DNA of 64,000 nucleotides from Branchiostoma floridae (Eukaryota > Chordata > Leptocardii > Amphioxiformes > Branchiostomatidae): NCBI RefSeq assembly GCF_000003815.2, contig NC_049992.1, forward strand, positions 19,114,589-19,178,588. Direction: 5' to 3'. A program made the translations under genes and the position numbers. Below the pieces are notes generated by a model. That model was not told the origin of the DNA and made no database searches. It was given only the letters and a program-made list of their open reading frames with translations. The stretch's first letter is position 1, and each line of letters opens with the position of its first letter. Shown here piece after piece: positions 24,307 through 35,330 of the stretch.

Positions 24307-24705
24307 ATGGTATGGGATATATCTCGATGGAAGCTCTTCGACCGAAGATTTGATACACGCACGGGTTTGACCATAACAGGCTGCGCACTTGGAATCTACG
24401 GACTATATCGCTTTGTGAAAAATAGAGTCATCGTTTGCGAAAACGTTTTGATACTTCTGCGTGCTGTGAATGGAACAGTTTGCCGTCCCAAGGAATGCAA
24501 GCAAAGTCGACTGATTGTTCATACGGCGAAGTTATGCGGTGTTATGTTCATCATATACATCGTCTGCAAACGTTTTGGTGGACAGGCCTACACTACAAAG
24601 ACGTTTGTTGCTTTTAGCACGCTCGTTCTGATATTGTTGGTGCCGATTTCATATGGAGTTTTGACTTCTACCCCGAAAGACTCAAGTGAAAGACCAGCCT
24701 TCAAG
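24307..24705 (+). CDS. Membrane-anchor first exon A (133 codons)
   Basis: The open frame from ATG 24307 ends in phase 0 at AAG|GTAAGT. It begins MVWDISRW, then FDRRFDTRTGLTI, with hydrophobic segments at about residues 20-39, 75-95 and 100-118. It is a paralogue of the exon at 27580 but has 42 extra codons in the middle. The extra piece is bounded by an 8-bp direct repeat ACGTTTTG (24443 and 24570), which fits an in-frame transposon-type insertion that supplies a hydrophobic stretch. I do not recognise the family. It may splice to 33283, or be the first exon of its own eroded gene. Confidence 0.5.
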
Positions 24706-24990
24706 GTAAGTTATCAAAACATTCAGGTCGTTCCCTTGTACGTTTTTTTTAATCAAGCACTTGCCCTTAATTGAAAACTTAAATATCTTTGTGAAGCATC
24801 TTATATTGTGAAAAAATTTTCTGATATTTTGAATAAATCTTGAATTTTTTTTAAAAATCTCGAGATGCTTTTCACATTTATTTAATGAAAGTTTAAACAA
24901 CCAACAAAGACAAAAGGGAGTAGTATTACAAGAGATCATCAGGTGATAGTGCTATGCTTTGGGATGTTTTTTTTGCCCTTAAGTTTTTAG

Positions 24991-25152
<162 letters not shown>

Positions 25153-25736
25153 TAGGAAACAATGGTCTTTGGTCTGATCAAAATAATCACTGTAAATATC
25201 ACAAAAGTACTAAAGGTTTGAAGGTTGAACTTGATGTGTTTTTAATTTTTTTGTATGATAAATCTAATTCAAATACGGTTGAAGCTTCTTGTGTTTGTGC
25301 ATAGTATCCCCCTGATGTCTGTGGAAAAATGTAATGATCATTTTAAAATACTTATTACAAGTTTATTTCCAGGACATAATAACTGATATTTTCAATAATT
25401 CTATATTAAGAACATCATCCCTCTGAAAAGAGGTGATGTAAGGAAGATTTTGATGGAAAAACTTACAATATTCTAGACTACAAACTAAGGCTTAATTTAT
25501 TTAAAACTACCTTTAAGCATATTTTCATCATAATCTTGTGTTTGAGAACAAACCAAAAGGTCACAAAGAAAAGTACAAGACCCTGATGTTTCCTAAGAAC
25601 ATTTTGGATTTTTTTTTACATTTTGATGGTGCTGTTTTAGCATATATTGGTCACATTGATGCATATGTTTTTTGCAAAAATACTTGTTGATTTGAACAAA
25701 CTGAAGTTGAATAATATAGTCTTAAAAGGGACCAAT

Positions 25737-26153
25737 ATAGTCTCTACCAGGCTCCAAATGTGGCTGGAAAATAGTAGAAAGTGGCCAAATAGACATATTA
25801 CACCAGTTGAGTATACGTAAGCTGTCCCAAAATCCCTATTTCGGAAACTGTAGTGTTTGGGCTGTTTAATTCCTCTAGTGTGTTATCCGTCTATTTTAAT
25901 CTCCAATTAGATCCTACGGTGCCATAAGATAGTATCAAAGCTGGCCAAGGAGTATAGCCAGCCAAAGGGATTCAAACGTGCACCGGAGTTTGATACTATA
26001 TTAGGCCACCGTGGATCTGCTTGGAGATTCTATTAGGCCACCGTGGATCTGTTTGGAGATTATATTAGGCCACCGTGGATCTGCTTGGAGATTACGTCTA
26101 TTTGGCCAATTTTCTACTATTTTCCGGTGACATGTAGAGCCTGGTAGAGGCTA
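25737..26153. mobile_element. Duplicated copy of the hAT-like element
   Basis: Same ends and same 8-bp GGACCAAT flanks as 21268-21741, duplicated with its surroundings rather than inserted independently. The nested family A MITE has only three copies of its right end here, against five in the first copy. Confidence 0.75.
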
Positions 26154-26459
26154 GGACCAATGTGTTATTGTTTGAAAATGACTGGTAAGTCATTGAATCA
26201 CTGTTAGTTGCAATGAAATATTTTTAGTTCCTTCAACTTTCTCACAAAGAGCCGTTTGTCGAAAATTAGTTGATGTAAGCATTTTTGAAGGAATACATTA
26301 TGCAGTGTCTAATGCAAGTATGATTAAAACGAAGATAACCAAAAGAATTGTCCTCATTTCTTTTAAATAAGATTTCAAACATGCTTGTTACATGCACACG
26401 TATGTCTTTGTTAAATGAATTTTGTGTACTTTGTGTGATTTGGATAGAAAGTAACATAC

Positions 26460-27240
26460 AGTATCATTTTTAGAACATAATTAATCAGGTATATTATGCA
26501 CATACCTACATTTTTTTACATTCATACACACATACGTACATGCAACACATACACACCTAAGTACACACATACATGTACATTACCCCACACACGTGTACAC
26601 CCACCAGCGCACAAAAATCATACAAACACTCAAACAGCGCATTAAAACTGGAAGCTCTATCATTTTGCACAATCTTTATTTCACAGTAGTTTCTTTCCAA
26701 AAGTTGAAATATTCACTCATTTTCGGCATGTTTCTACATTCCAGCGTAACTCATCTGACCATATAGTGCTCGACGGAAATTAAACTATATTAAAAAATGA
26801 TATAAGCTTTCCCCATACAACATCGGGCTCTCAACTGGTCTGAATCAATACAAATGTAACTAAACTAGTCTGAGTGCATTTGATATTAATATCAATCTTA
26901 GAACTTTCAACATTTCTTTCAAGATTGCAATACGGTATACATCTTGAGACGTTTTGCATCTTGAGATTGTTTGCAGAAGCATCTCTTGAGGTAATTTGAA
27001 AGTATCTTGAGATGCTTTGAAAGGGTCTTGAAAAAATCTTAAGATCTTTTAAAGAATCTTGAGTCTTTATAAAAAAAAACCTCCATATTCTCATGAAAAA
27101 TCTCAATATTGGCTCGAAACATTCAAGACTTACCAATAGATCACAAGATTTTTGGAAAAAAATCTCTAGACTTTTTCACGTTCAGTGAAGACGTCTGCGC
27201 TTTGCACTATCTGTAGTATGAACGAAAACGTTTTTTTAGG
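26460..27240. other. AT-rich spacer with (ACAT)n microsatellite
   Basis: No gene is seen. A degenerate acata/cacaca microsatellite (about 26490-26620) matches the one at 22075-22140 of copy 1. Around 26930-27080 a loose repeat of 'atcttgagat' resembles the sequence flanking CDA exon 3b. Confidence 0.6.
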
Positions 27241-27579
27241 ACGAAAATTGAATGCCATCCATATAATCGAACCAACAAGGTCTTACGAAGTGATTTGGCG
27301 ACATAGATGTCAAGAAGCACTCTACGCCAGGGGGCGCTTTTAAGCTGTACAGCGAAACAGTTTTACAAGTTTGACAGAGGTTAAATGTCGTGTGACAAAG
27401 TTCGAAGTTCATATCGGTATCCTTCCGTGTTTCGCTCCTTCTCGACGCTTTATACTGTACTCAAGCTGCCAGAAGTTCACCCAAGAAGTTAGGCAAATTA
27501 AGCTTTTCTACACCTGTGGATGTACGTTCAGTTGATCATGATACATCTATTTCAAAATATTGCTTGAACATTCATCGAC

Positions 27580-27846
27580 ATGGCATGGGATATATCACGA
27601 TGGAACCCCTTCGACCGAAGATTTGATACACGTACGGGCTTGACCATAGCAGCCGGATGTGCACTTGGAGTCGCCGGCTACGGACTCTGTCGCTTGGTGA
27701 AAAATAGAGCCATCGTTTGGGACAACGTTTTTGGTGGACAGGCCTACACTACAAAACTACTGATTGCCTTTGGCGCGGTCGGTCTGATTTCATATGGAGT
27801 TTGGACTTCTACCCCGAAAGACTCAAGTAAAAGACCAGCCTTCAAG
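27580..27846 (+). CDS. Membrane-anchor first exon A' (89 codons)
   Basis: The open frame from ATG 27580 ends in phase 0 at AAG|GTAAGT. It begins MAWDISRWNPFDRRFDTRTG and has two hydrophobic segments, about residues 20-39 (alanine- and glycine-rich) and 59-75. A polar C-terminal part (TSTPKDSSKRPAFK) follows. It is the uninterrupted paralogue of the exon at 24307. No downstream partner exon is seen before 29 kb, so it either uses the shared exons at 33283 or is an orphan. Family not recognised. Confidence 0.52.
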
Positions 27847-28143
27847 GTAAGTTATCAAAACATTCAGATCGTTCCCTTGTACGTTTTTTTAATCAAGCAC
27901 TTCATATCAAGTGTATGAATTAAAGTATAGTTTTATGGCAACATTTATTGACAAGACATGAAAACTAGCTCAAGCCTTTAGCCTATTTTTATGCATGCCA
28001 CCAACAACACAAAGCTAAGACAATACATGAGTACATGAATATAAAATACAAAAACAAGCAAAGCGAATTTACAAACATCAGTTGATAAATACATATTAAG
28101 TGACCAAAGGTTTCAAGTTCCTTAAGAGACTCACTAAATGATA

Positions 28144-29051
28144 CAGTCAAACCTGTATCAGCGGCCACCTTTGCATAACGGCCACCTGCCCATAGTGGCC
28201 ACTTTTTGTCGGTCCCTTGGATTCGTAATGATTAAGAAATAGGCTTAGCGGCCACCTGTCCAACGCGGCCACGGCCACACGATTTCCGGTCCCGCAGGTA
28301 CAAAAACACTGCCGATTACGGCCACGCGGACCGCTGATCTATGTTTCGGCACGCGTTCGGCCATATACAGCGGCCGTATCGTCACCCTACGCCGGATTTA
28401 AAACCTCTTTGACTTTTCAAAACAAAACTTCGTGAACTGGCGCTACCCATACCCGCTGACAAACGAGGTCATATAAGGTCAATAGACGACACCAATATTA
28501 CGGAGGTAAATTGTGTTAAACTTAAAGTTACGTTCTAATACACTATCGCTTAGGTTAATTCACATCACAAAAATTTCTAAATTAATTGTTACAAAGACAA
28601 AATGATATGAGCTTCAGACTATGATGGATTCCATTCCTACATTTATTAAGAGATAAGTCTAAAATGACGTGACTTTTCTTGTGAGTACCACATTAGCATA
28701 ATGGGCGAATCTGACGTGTGAACGACAGCGGGAACACACGGACGGCGAAGTATCAAAGGATACAAGACGAAAGATCAAATAAATATGACGATACCGGTCT
28801 CTTCAGACAATATCAACTGTAGAACATTTAAAACTTTTTATAGCTTTTGTTTTCTTAATGCATATAGTGTAAAAATCATTGCAGTACATGCACAGTACTG
28901 TATTATGTGAATAAAGATCAGTGGGTACTAAAACCATGTGTAACTTATTGCTTGTGGTCAATTAATTAGCATATTCTCTATAGTGGCCACCTCTCTATAG
29001 TGGCCAATTTTGACCAGTCCCTTGAGTGGCCGCTATAGACAGGTTTGACTG
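28144..29051. mobile_element. DNA transposon with CAGTCAAACCTGT ends, TA target
   Basis: The inverted ends CAGTCAAACCTGT and ACAGGTTTGACTG are flanked by TA dinucleotides (28142-28143 and 29052-29053). Inside each end lie repeated GGCCAC / GTGGCC motifs ('gcggccacc', 'agtggccac'). The TA target suggests the Tc1/mariner or a related superfamily. At about 908 bp with no open frame, it is non-autonomous. Confidence 0.75.
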
Positions 29052-29255
29052 TATTTAGTTAGGCGTGCATGGCCTAAAAATTATATCTCGAAATGTCAAA
29101 TAAATGACCTGAAACTCGTCGTTATACAACAATGCACACCTGGGTGAACCTCAACCCAAGTCAGGTGGATTGTGGGATAGCTCCATTTCCTTTTCCGTTA
29201 CATCCAGTCACATGCAGTTGCAAACTTCAAACGTTTGTCCCTATATTTGAACAAC

Positions 29256-29627
29256 ATGGAAGAAGGAAACTTTAACGCCATCGAGGAGGAAATGATAAAA
29301 AACGGAGGAAACCAGTCTCTGTTTGCATGGTTGAAGCAACATGCCCACTATATTCTCTTTGTTGGTCCGGTAGTCATGTTCATGGTAGTTTTCAAGACTG
29401 TGTTATTTTGGCTGGCTCGTCAAATCAGGAATACGTCGTGGCAACTCCTGGCAAAATTACAATCAGTGACTCCGACCTTTGTCAAGGTATGGGTTGGAAA
29501 AACTTACAGAATCGCGACGGAAATACTATCTGTAGTGGTTCGTCAAATACGGAGTGAGGGAATCAGAGGGATTGCATCGCGGCCATTTTTGACCGAAATA
29601 CGGGCAGTGCTATCGACTCAACTTAAG
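29256..29627 (+). CDS. Membrane-anchor first exon B (124 codons)
   Basis: ATG at 29256; the frame ends in phase 0 at AAG|GTGAGG. The product starts MEEGNFNAIEEEMIK, has one strong hydrophobic segment at about residues 32-54 (ILFVGPVVMFMVVFKTVLFW), then a long basic amphipathic stretch with repeated RQIR motifs. It is not similar to exons A and A' but shares the plan of N-terminal membrane segment, polar tail and phase-0 donor. A terminal exon may exist near 31458 (a TCTTAG acceptor with a short frame to 31531), or it may join 33283. Confidence 0.48.
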
Positions 29628-29799
29628 GTGAGGATAGTGTTTGTTCAAAATTAACCATACATGATAGTCGCCCATGTGTGTTTATATAAAGCATACGTAC
29701 TTGGTAAATTCTAATGTTACACTGAGCCAAAGTCTAAAAAATATGGCTTTGGGACAGGCGTGGGCAATGTGATCTCTTTTTATTCTTATACAGTGCCAC

Positions 29800-29996
29800 A
29801 TACAAAGTACAGGAAGTATTTTACCTCCCTGACCGAAGCCGACTAGTCAGGTACCCATGTTTACACCTGCTGTGAAGTGAGAAGGTCGTGTTAAGTGCCT
29901 TTCTCAAGGGCACGACGTCGGGGGTACGGCGGGGATCGAACTCAGGACCTCTAGATTGCGAGCTGAGCCATTTCTTCTACTAGTTATGCCACAGAA
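29800..29996 (-). repeat. tRNA-derived SINE (minus strand)
   Basis: Read on the minus strand, a box-A-like part near 29980 and a box-B-like GAGTTCGATCCC near 29935 precede a body with 'gagaaaggcacttaacac', as in the intronic SINEs of PGD. The 3' tail is near 29800. Confidence 0.6.
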
Positions 29997-30368
29997 GATG
30001 CCACGAAAGTTGTTCATAGTTTAGAAAAACATAACGTTATATAAATGGGTAATGCCTTCACTGATCGATATCATGAATTTCGGGTATGGGTATACTTGAA
30101 AACGAACGCAATCACTGCAGTAAATCGAACATCGAGCGGCGGTACTGACTTCGATGTTAATCAACATGTACAGGTTCTTCAGCTACATTTTTTTCCTTAA
30201 ATTAACCCCAGGACATGAGACAGCTTCGGGTATTAATTGATAAAACAATGTGAATACATCCAGCTCCGTTCAGGGTGAGAGATGGTATACCATGGACAGC
30301 TTATACACAGACAATGATTATTTCTTTGCTGATTGCTAGGTTAGCCAGGCGATAATTACGTTGAGTGT

Positions 30369-31190
30369 TTTTTTTAACAATCTTTATTCAAGATTCAAAT
30401 ACACAGTACATGAAAAGTCTGATATACATAAACATACACCAAAACAACGAATGAGTACACACACACACTTATAGTATACATATATAACATGCTAATAAAA
30501 GTATTAACTGTATACCTTTTCTAGTTCTTTCCACTTTGTACAGTGAATGGCTAACTTATTTTGTCTTTTTGCAACATTTTCTTCTACTGATCTAAAATAA
30601 ATGACAAAAGAGACAAAACCGTGCAATGATATAGCTGAAGAATAGCGATTTTTGAATATGTAGACTTTACCCAATGAAACAATGAGGTTACAAATGACGG
30701 GTGCTTCTTCCCTTAGATCCCCTAACAAAATATTTAATGGATCGTTCACATTTAAATAGAACCCTGTATTGTGATTAAACCACTTTTGTACACTTTTCCA
30801 AAATAGGGATACTTTCGTACAATTCCAAAAGAGGTGTTTTGCTGTTTCTTCTTCTTCTCCACACAGGGAGCATATTGGAGAGGCTTTTATTTTCCAAATA
30901 TGTAGCATTTTGTTTGTTGCTAGAAATTTGTGTAGCAATTTTAATTGAAAACTTCTTGTAGGGTGGTTTTATCTATGGTGATTTTGTAAATTAAGAGGAA
31001 CACCTTCTTCCATGGTATTATTGCATTTAGATCATCTTCCCAATATGACATTGCATTTCTTGGATAATCATTTGCATTTTTTCCATGAAAAAAATGTATA
31101 CCTTTTTATTGATTTTGGTTCCTCTTAACCATTCATAATTTCGTGACGTAGGTCTACATTTCTGTATCCTGATTTGCAGAACTGGGAAAC
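30369..31190 (-). mobile_element. 5'-truncated LINE, L1/Tx1-like 3' end
   Basis: The minus-strand frame 30938-30504 encodes the C-terminal zinc-binding segment of a LINE reverse transcriptase (C-SLCGEEEET-KHLFWNC), preceded by KFLATNKMLHIWKIK. Upstream, to about 31190, the same protein continues (KKVFLLIYKITIDKTTLQ) but is interrupted by an in-frame stop and a probable shift near 30940. An A-rich tail follows AATAAAGATTG at the 3' end. It is a dead, 5'-truncated copy. Confidence 0.8.
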
Positions 31191-32428
31191 TACTGATATC
31201 CATCTGTTATAAACAAATTCTGATATAATTATATCAAAAGTTGAGTGTTAGATCTATTTTCAGAACTGCTACTTTTGAATGCAATAAATTACGTACACAG
31301 TTGTTGTCGACAATAATGTAGATTTCAAAAATGACCTGCCGCTATATATGTGCAGAAAAACATTGCCGCAGTCGATCAAAAGTTTATTTAAGTGTGATGT
31401 ATAGGCTTACGAGATGTCTTAATCTCAACCCTGCAGTATTTATTTCTGTCTTAGAAATGGCAAGAGAAAGCTTGGCCGGAGAGAATGGAATCATTCGACT
31501 ATTTGTGAGCTTCTTGAACGATCTCTACTGATCGTGTGCAACAGTTCAAGGGAGTGAAATGTTTTAATTTTTGGAAGTTATTATCTTACCAGTACACTTG
31601 TTTTATGGCATCTTGCTCATTTTACGCACTGGTCTTTAAATAGTGCACACTTCAGCTTTCGTATCTAAGGAGGGGGGAATAGTATTTGATGAGACTTTGT
31701 GGAAAATTCCACCAAAGTTATTTGTGATGAGGACGAGTGATATTTTTTAACATTTCATGGCAATTTTGGACGATGTAACGCATCGTAAATAATCAGCAGA
31801 ATATATGGATGCACAAATTATACAATGTACTAGTACAACAGTCTTGATTCATTTTGTCATGATGGTTTTGTAGTGTTTACTGGTACTGTAAAATACAATG
31901 ACTAATATATCATTTTTGTCATGTTGTTCTGCCTTGTTTTAAACATGTAAATCACAGGACTGCCTAAAACAGGTCAATATTGACGTGAGTTGTATATAAC
32001 AGGGTTAATTTGAAACAAAAGTGAAGGAAAGACTGAGTTAAATCTCAATGAAAGAATCCAAAATATTTTGGTTGGAACAAAAGCTTCAGTCTGCCGACCA
32101 TGAGCCTCCGATCATGAGACTTCCTTTTTTTATTATTGCGCAAAAAGAACATAGTACACAGTGGTGCCGTGCTCAAGCATGAAGCTTATGTTAGCGACAC
32201 CACGGACAAAACTACAGCCAAAAACGTAAAAACGGGTACGGTTCTCTGAACAAAGACTTGTTTTGAACAAGGATATTGGCCACAATACAGCCTCAGGTAA
32301 CGTGACGCGCAGGACCTGTCAGTCAAGACGCTAACAGGTCAAAGGTGTGTCCAATGGCTGTTAAGCAGCTACGTCACCGCCAACGAACCTGATCACAAAC
32401 GCCCAGTGTTAGTGGCACACGGCGATAC
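31191..32428. other. Spacer with few features
   Basis: Mostly AT-rich DNA. A possible short terminal exon (acceptor near 31456, stop at 31531) is the only coding hint. The last 250 bp become GC-richer and contain a CCAATGG motif near 32350, compatible with a promoter for the ATG at 32429. Confidence 0.45.
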
Positions 32429-34163
32429 ATGGCCAATCTGACACTTCCACGTTATATCTCCGGTGTGCTCGCCTGTATCGTTTGTGTCTTTATATTCATG
32501 ACCATGGACGTCGGTTTAACCGCCGGGATTGTTGTTCTTGTTCTGATAGTCCTTGGTATTTTATCTGTAGCTGCATATTACTTCTTGTTCCGTCACTATT
32601 GCAACAGAAAGCCTGAAAATGCAAGTCTTCTCGAAGCAGGAACTCAGGTGTGTTTTTGTCTGTGGTTGTTTGAGTTGTCTTTGATACTGACATGGCGGGC
32701 TGTTTTGGCAAAAATTACAGTTTGAGCTGCATGCTGGGTTACATATTAGTTGTGGTCATTTAAAAAACGAGTGTGGAATATTAAGGCCATGAAGAAAATT
32801 CGTTTTAATGTCTATTCATGTGTATAACATGCACAGTGTAACAACCTGTTGTCGTAACTACACATTGCACATAACATTACCGACTGGTCAAATCTAAGAT
32901 CTGTATAACTATACTATACGAAGAATCCATACAATATATAAAATCCTATTCAGTTGACAATAAGAAGTTGTACATGTACTGTTGCTGTTAATGTTACCAT
33001 CTCAAATCAAATGCCTTTCTCTGTTGGAGTAAAAGTTGTGATATTTAAAAATGTCCCTAAGGTCTTGTCTCTAATTTACAACAAAACCCAGACATGTGTT
33101 CTATTTAAAACGCTTTTACACGTTTTAGGTTCCCATGCACCCAGAATGTACAATCATTGCATCAGCGATGAAAAGCGTAAACTGTTGAATTCTGTGTTAT
33201 ACTGAGTTACCATGCAAGAGTATGATTGATAAGTTTACTTCATCTATATTCATGCTAAGATTGAATTTCGTTTTTTTGTCAGCCACGGGAGGAACTGTGC
33301 GTAGTGGCCGCTGACCAGCACACACTGTCCACCATCGCGGAGGAGGTCCGAGAGGCAACCGCAGGCATACCGCAGGCATACCCGGTTAGAGAACACCGTG
33401 TGAGCAACAGAAGGGACGTGGCTGACTTGCCTCTCTACCGCCGCTCCGTCTGCTGCGTTCGCAACGCAGAAAGGAACATCTCCTTCAACAAGCATGGAGA
33501 ACCAGAACCGGACGCAGACCTGGGATTTCGCGCCTTTCACAAGATGGAAGAGTCTACAGGTCGTAGTGGTAAGGACGGTTTCAGTTTTTCATGGTGGCGG
33601 TTATGAAGAATTTCGATGTAACTTAGTTAAAATCAAACATGTAGCCCGTCTTCATAACTTTGTCTTTTCTCCGTATGTAATTGTAAAGCAGCTGCTGATT
33701 TTCTATTTTAATTGATTTCTCTTTATTCCATTTATAATTGTAAAGGAGCTTAGTTTGCTTTTTTAGTTCAAATATGATTCAGATATACATGTAAATGCAA
33801 TTGCCCTCATGTGATGGCAACATGCTGATTGTTTATTCGCTTTACAATTCATGTACGTGCATAATATCTGCAACTCTTAAAACCTTGAGGATTCTATTAA
33901 CTTAAGCATGCAAAAATATCACTTTGTGATGTTTCCCTTAGTCTTATTTCTTCTCTTGCCTCTTATGTATTTCAGGAGTGATACTCGTTCTTTTCGATCA
34001 CGGCCAAAGCCAGGGCATTTCCGACCTGTACAGTATGGAAGGCATCAATCCGTCACAGCGGCTACTCGACGCGGCTAAAGGCCCGCCTTGCCGTTTCCTA
34101 ACTGTTTCTAGAAAACTTAATATAGAACAAAAAGGATTTATCAGTAGGTGGGCCAAACCCTGA
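32429..34163 (+). CDS. Uncharacterised two-TM N-terminal protein, 3 exons
   Basis: Exons are 32429-32647, 33283-33568 and 33976-34163 with GT-AG introns and matching phases, giving 230 residues. The N-terminus has two adjacent hydrophobic segments (about 8-27 and 29-53) and then HYCNRKPENASLLE, so it is probably membrane anchored with a cytosolic C-terminal part. The shared C-terminal part starts PREELCVVAADQHTL, contains LGFRAFHKMEESTG and VILVLFDHG, and ends in ISRWAKP. The alternating hydrophobic strand (VILVLF) suggests a small alpha/beta fold. I do not recognise the family. The two 3' exons may also be used by the upstream anchor exons at 24307, 27580 and 29256. Confidence 0.65.
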
Positions 34164-34862
34164 AAATGTTATAACTAACGTAAGGTTTTTTAGTTTCTTC
34201 ACGGAACAGAGCAAACTAAACTAGTAGCTGATTTCAATCGGGAATCATGATAGGCATTTTCGAATCAAGTTGTTAATATTTCTGAGTGTACTACTTGTTT
34301 ATGATGATTATGATGCAAAAGCACGTAGCTTAGAATGTAAATTATCATAGACACTAAGTTTCATATATCTGAATTGAATGCTTGCTTGATTCTTTGTCAA
34401 TACGTAACGTTTTCGCGTAAAACGATCGTATGTCTGGAGCAATATACAGTGTGTATAAGCTTACCGAAAGTGAAAGTTCATGATGAGATGGCTACAACAA
34501 TGTTTTGTTATGTATTTGTTTGTAGAAACCATTAAACTACAGGTCATGTCAAACTTAAATTTGTTTCTTATTGCAACTGCTGTGTGCTTATTAATGTCTC
34601 ACAATAGCATAGAGCCAACTTGTTAAAAAAAATTACAATGACAACGAATTTTACTGCATATTCGTGCCCAACATGGACTAAATGCAGTACATTAGAATAT
34701 CAGAACAGGAAAAGCTATGAATATCTCATTTATGGCTACAGAGTCTCTTCTAATTTATCAAAATATAAGATACTTTTTTTTTTTGCTGCTGGGCTCCAGG
34801 AATTTGTTGCTATGTGCCTCTCGTGCACAAAATGGCAGACCGGTTATCGGCAGAGTAGGGAC
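34164..34862. other. 3' UTR and spacer before the inverted-repeat block
   Basis: AT-rich with no gene seen. The 3' UTR of the preceding gene probably ends within the first few hundred bases. The 3' edge is the GGAC at 34859-34862 that flanks the large inverted-repeat block. Confidence 0.5.
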
Positions 34863-35090
34863 AACAGAATCCAAAATAATAAAGGAAAATCCATTTTATT
34901 CCTTTTTTTTCGACTTGATAATCAGAAAACGCAGTGCGAAATGTTTTGAAAATCAAGCCATATTGGATTAGAATGCAACTTTTCAAGACACTCAAGTCCT
35001 GGGAATAGTTACTTGTGGGGGCGATTGCCCCGTACAAAGTCTGAATTGTCCAGTCGTGTCGTCTTGATTTCACAAAAGTGAAGGATACTT

Positions 35091-35330
35091 GGGGGCGATC
35101 GCCCTGCCTGTAGTCCCGGGCGATCGCCCTGTTGGTAGCTTTGGGTGGTCGCCCTGCCTGTAGTTGGGGGCGATCGCCCTGTCAGTACTTGGGGGCGATC
35201 GCCCTGCTGATAGTTGGGGGCGATCGCCCTGCTAGTAGTTGGGGGCGATCGCCCTGACGGTATACGTAGCTCGGGGCGATCGCCCTTTCAGTACTTGGGG
35301 GCGATCGCCCTCCCTGTGGCTGGGGCATGC
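35091..35330. repeat. GGGCGATCGCCC palindrome cluster, left arm
   Basis: Eight copies of the 12-bp palindrome GGGCGATCGCCC and one variant occur every 26-40 bp, separated by related spacers of the type TGCTAGTAGTTGG. The spacing and a self-complementary core would let single strands form many small hairpins. Confidence 0.9.

Noticed and set aside
32496-32711. Minus-strand frame opposite the two-TM exon
   Set aside because: It is a shadow of the plus-strand coding exon at 32429-32647.
33304-33606. Stand-alone gene starting at 33304
   Set aside because: No ATG begins this frame; it is the internal exon 33283-33568 with clear acceptor and donor sites, read through into the intron.
35091-35330. 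CRISPR-like array of regularly spaced palindromes
   Set aside because: The genome is eukaryotic, the spacers resemble one another, and there are no cas genes; this is a tandem repeat. The resemblance of GCGATCGC to the cyanobacterial HIP1 octamer is a coincidence of sequence.
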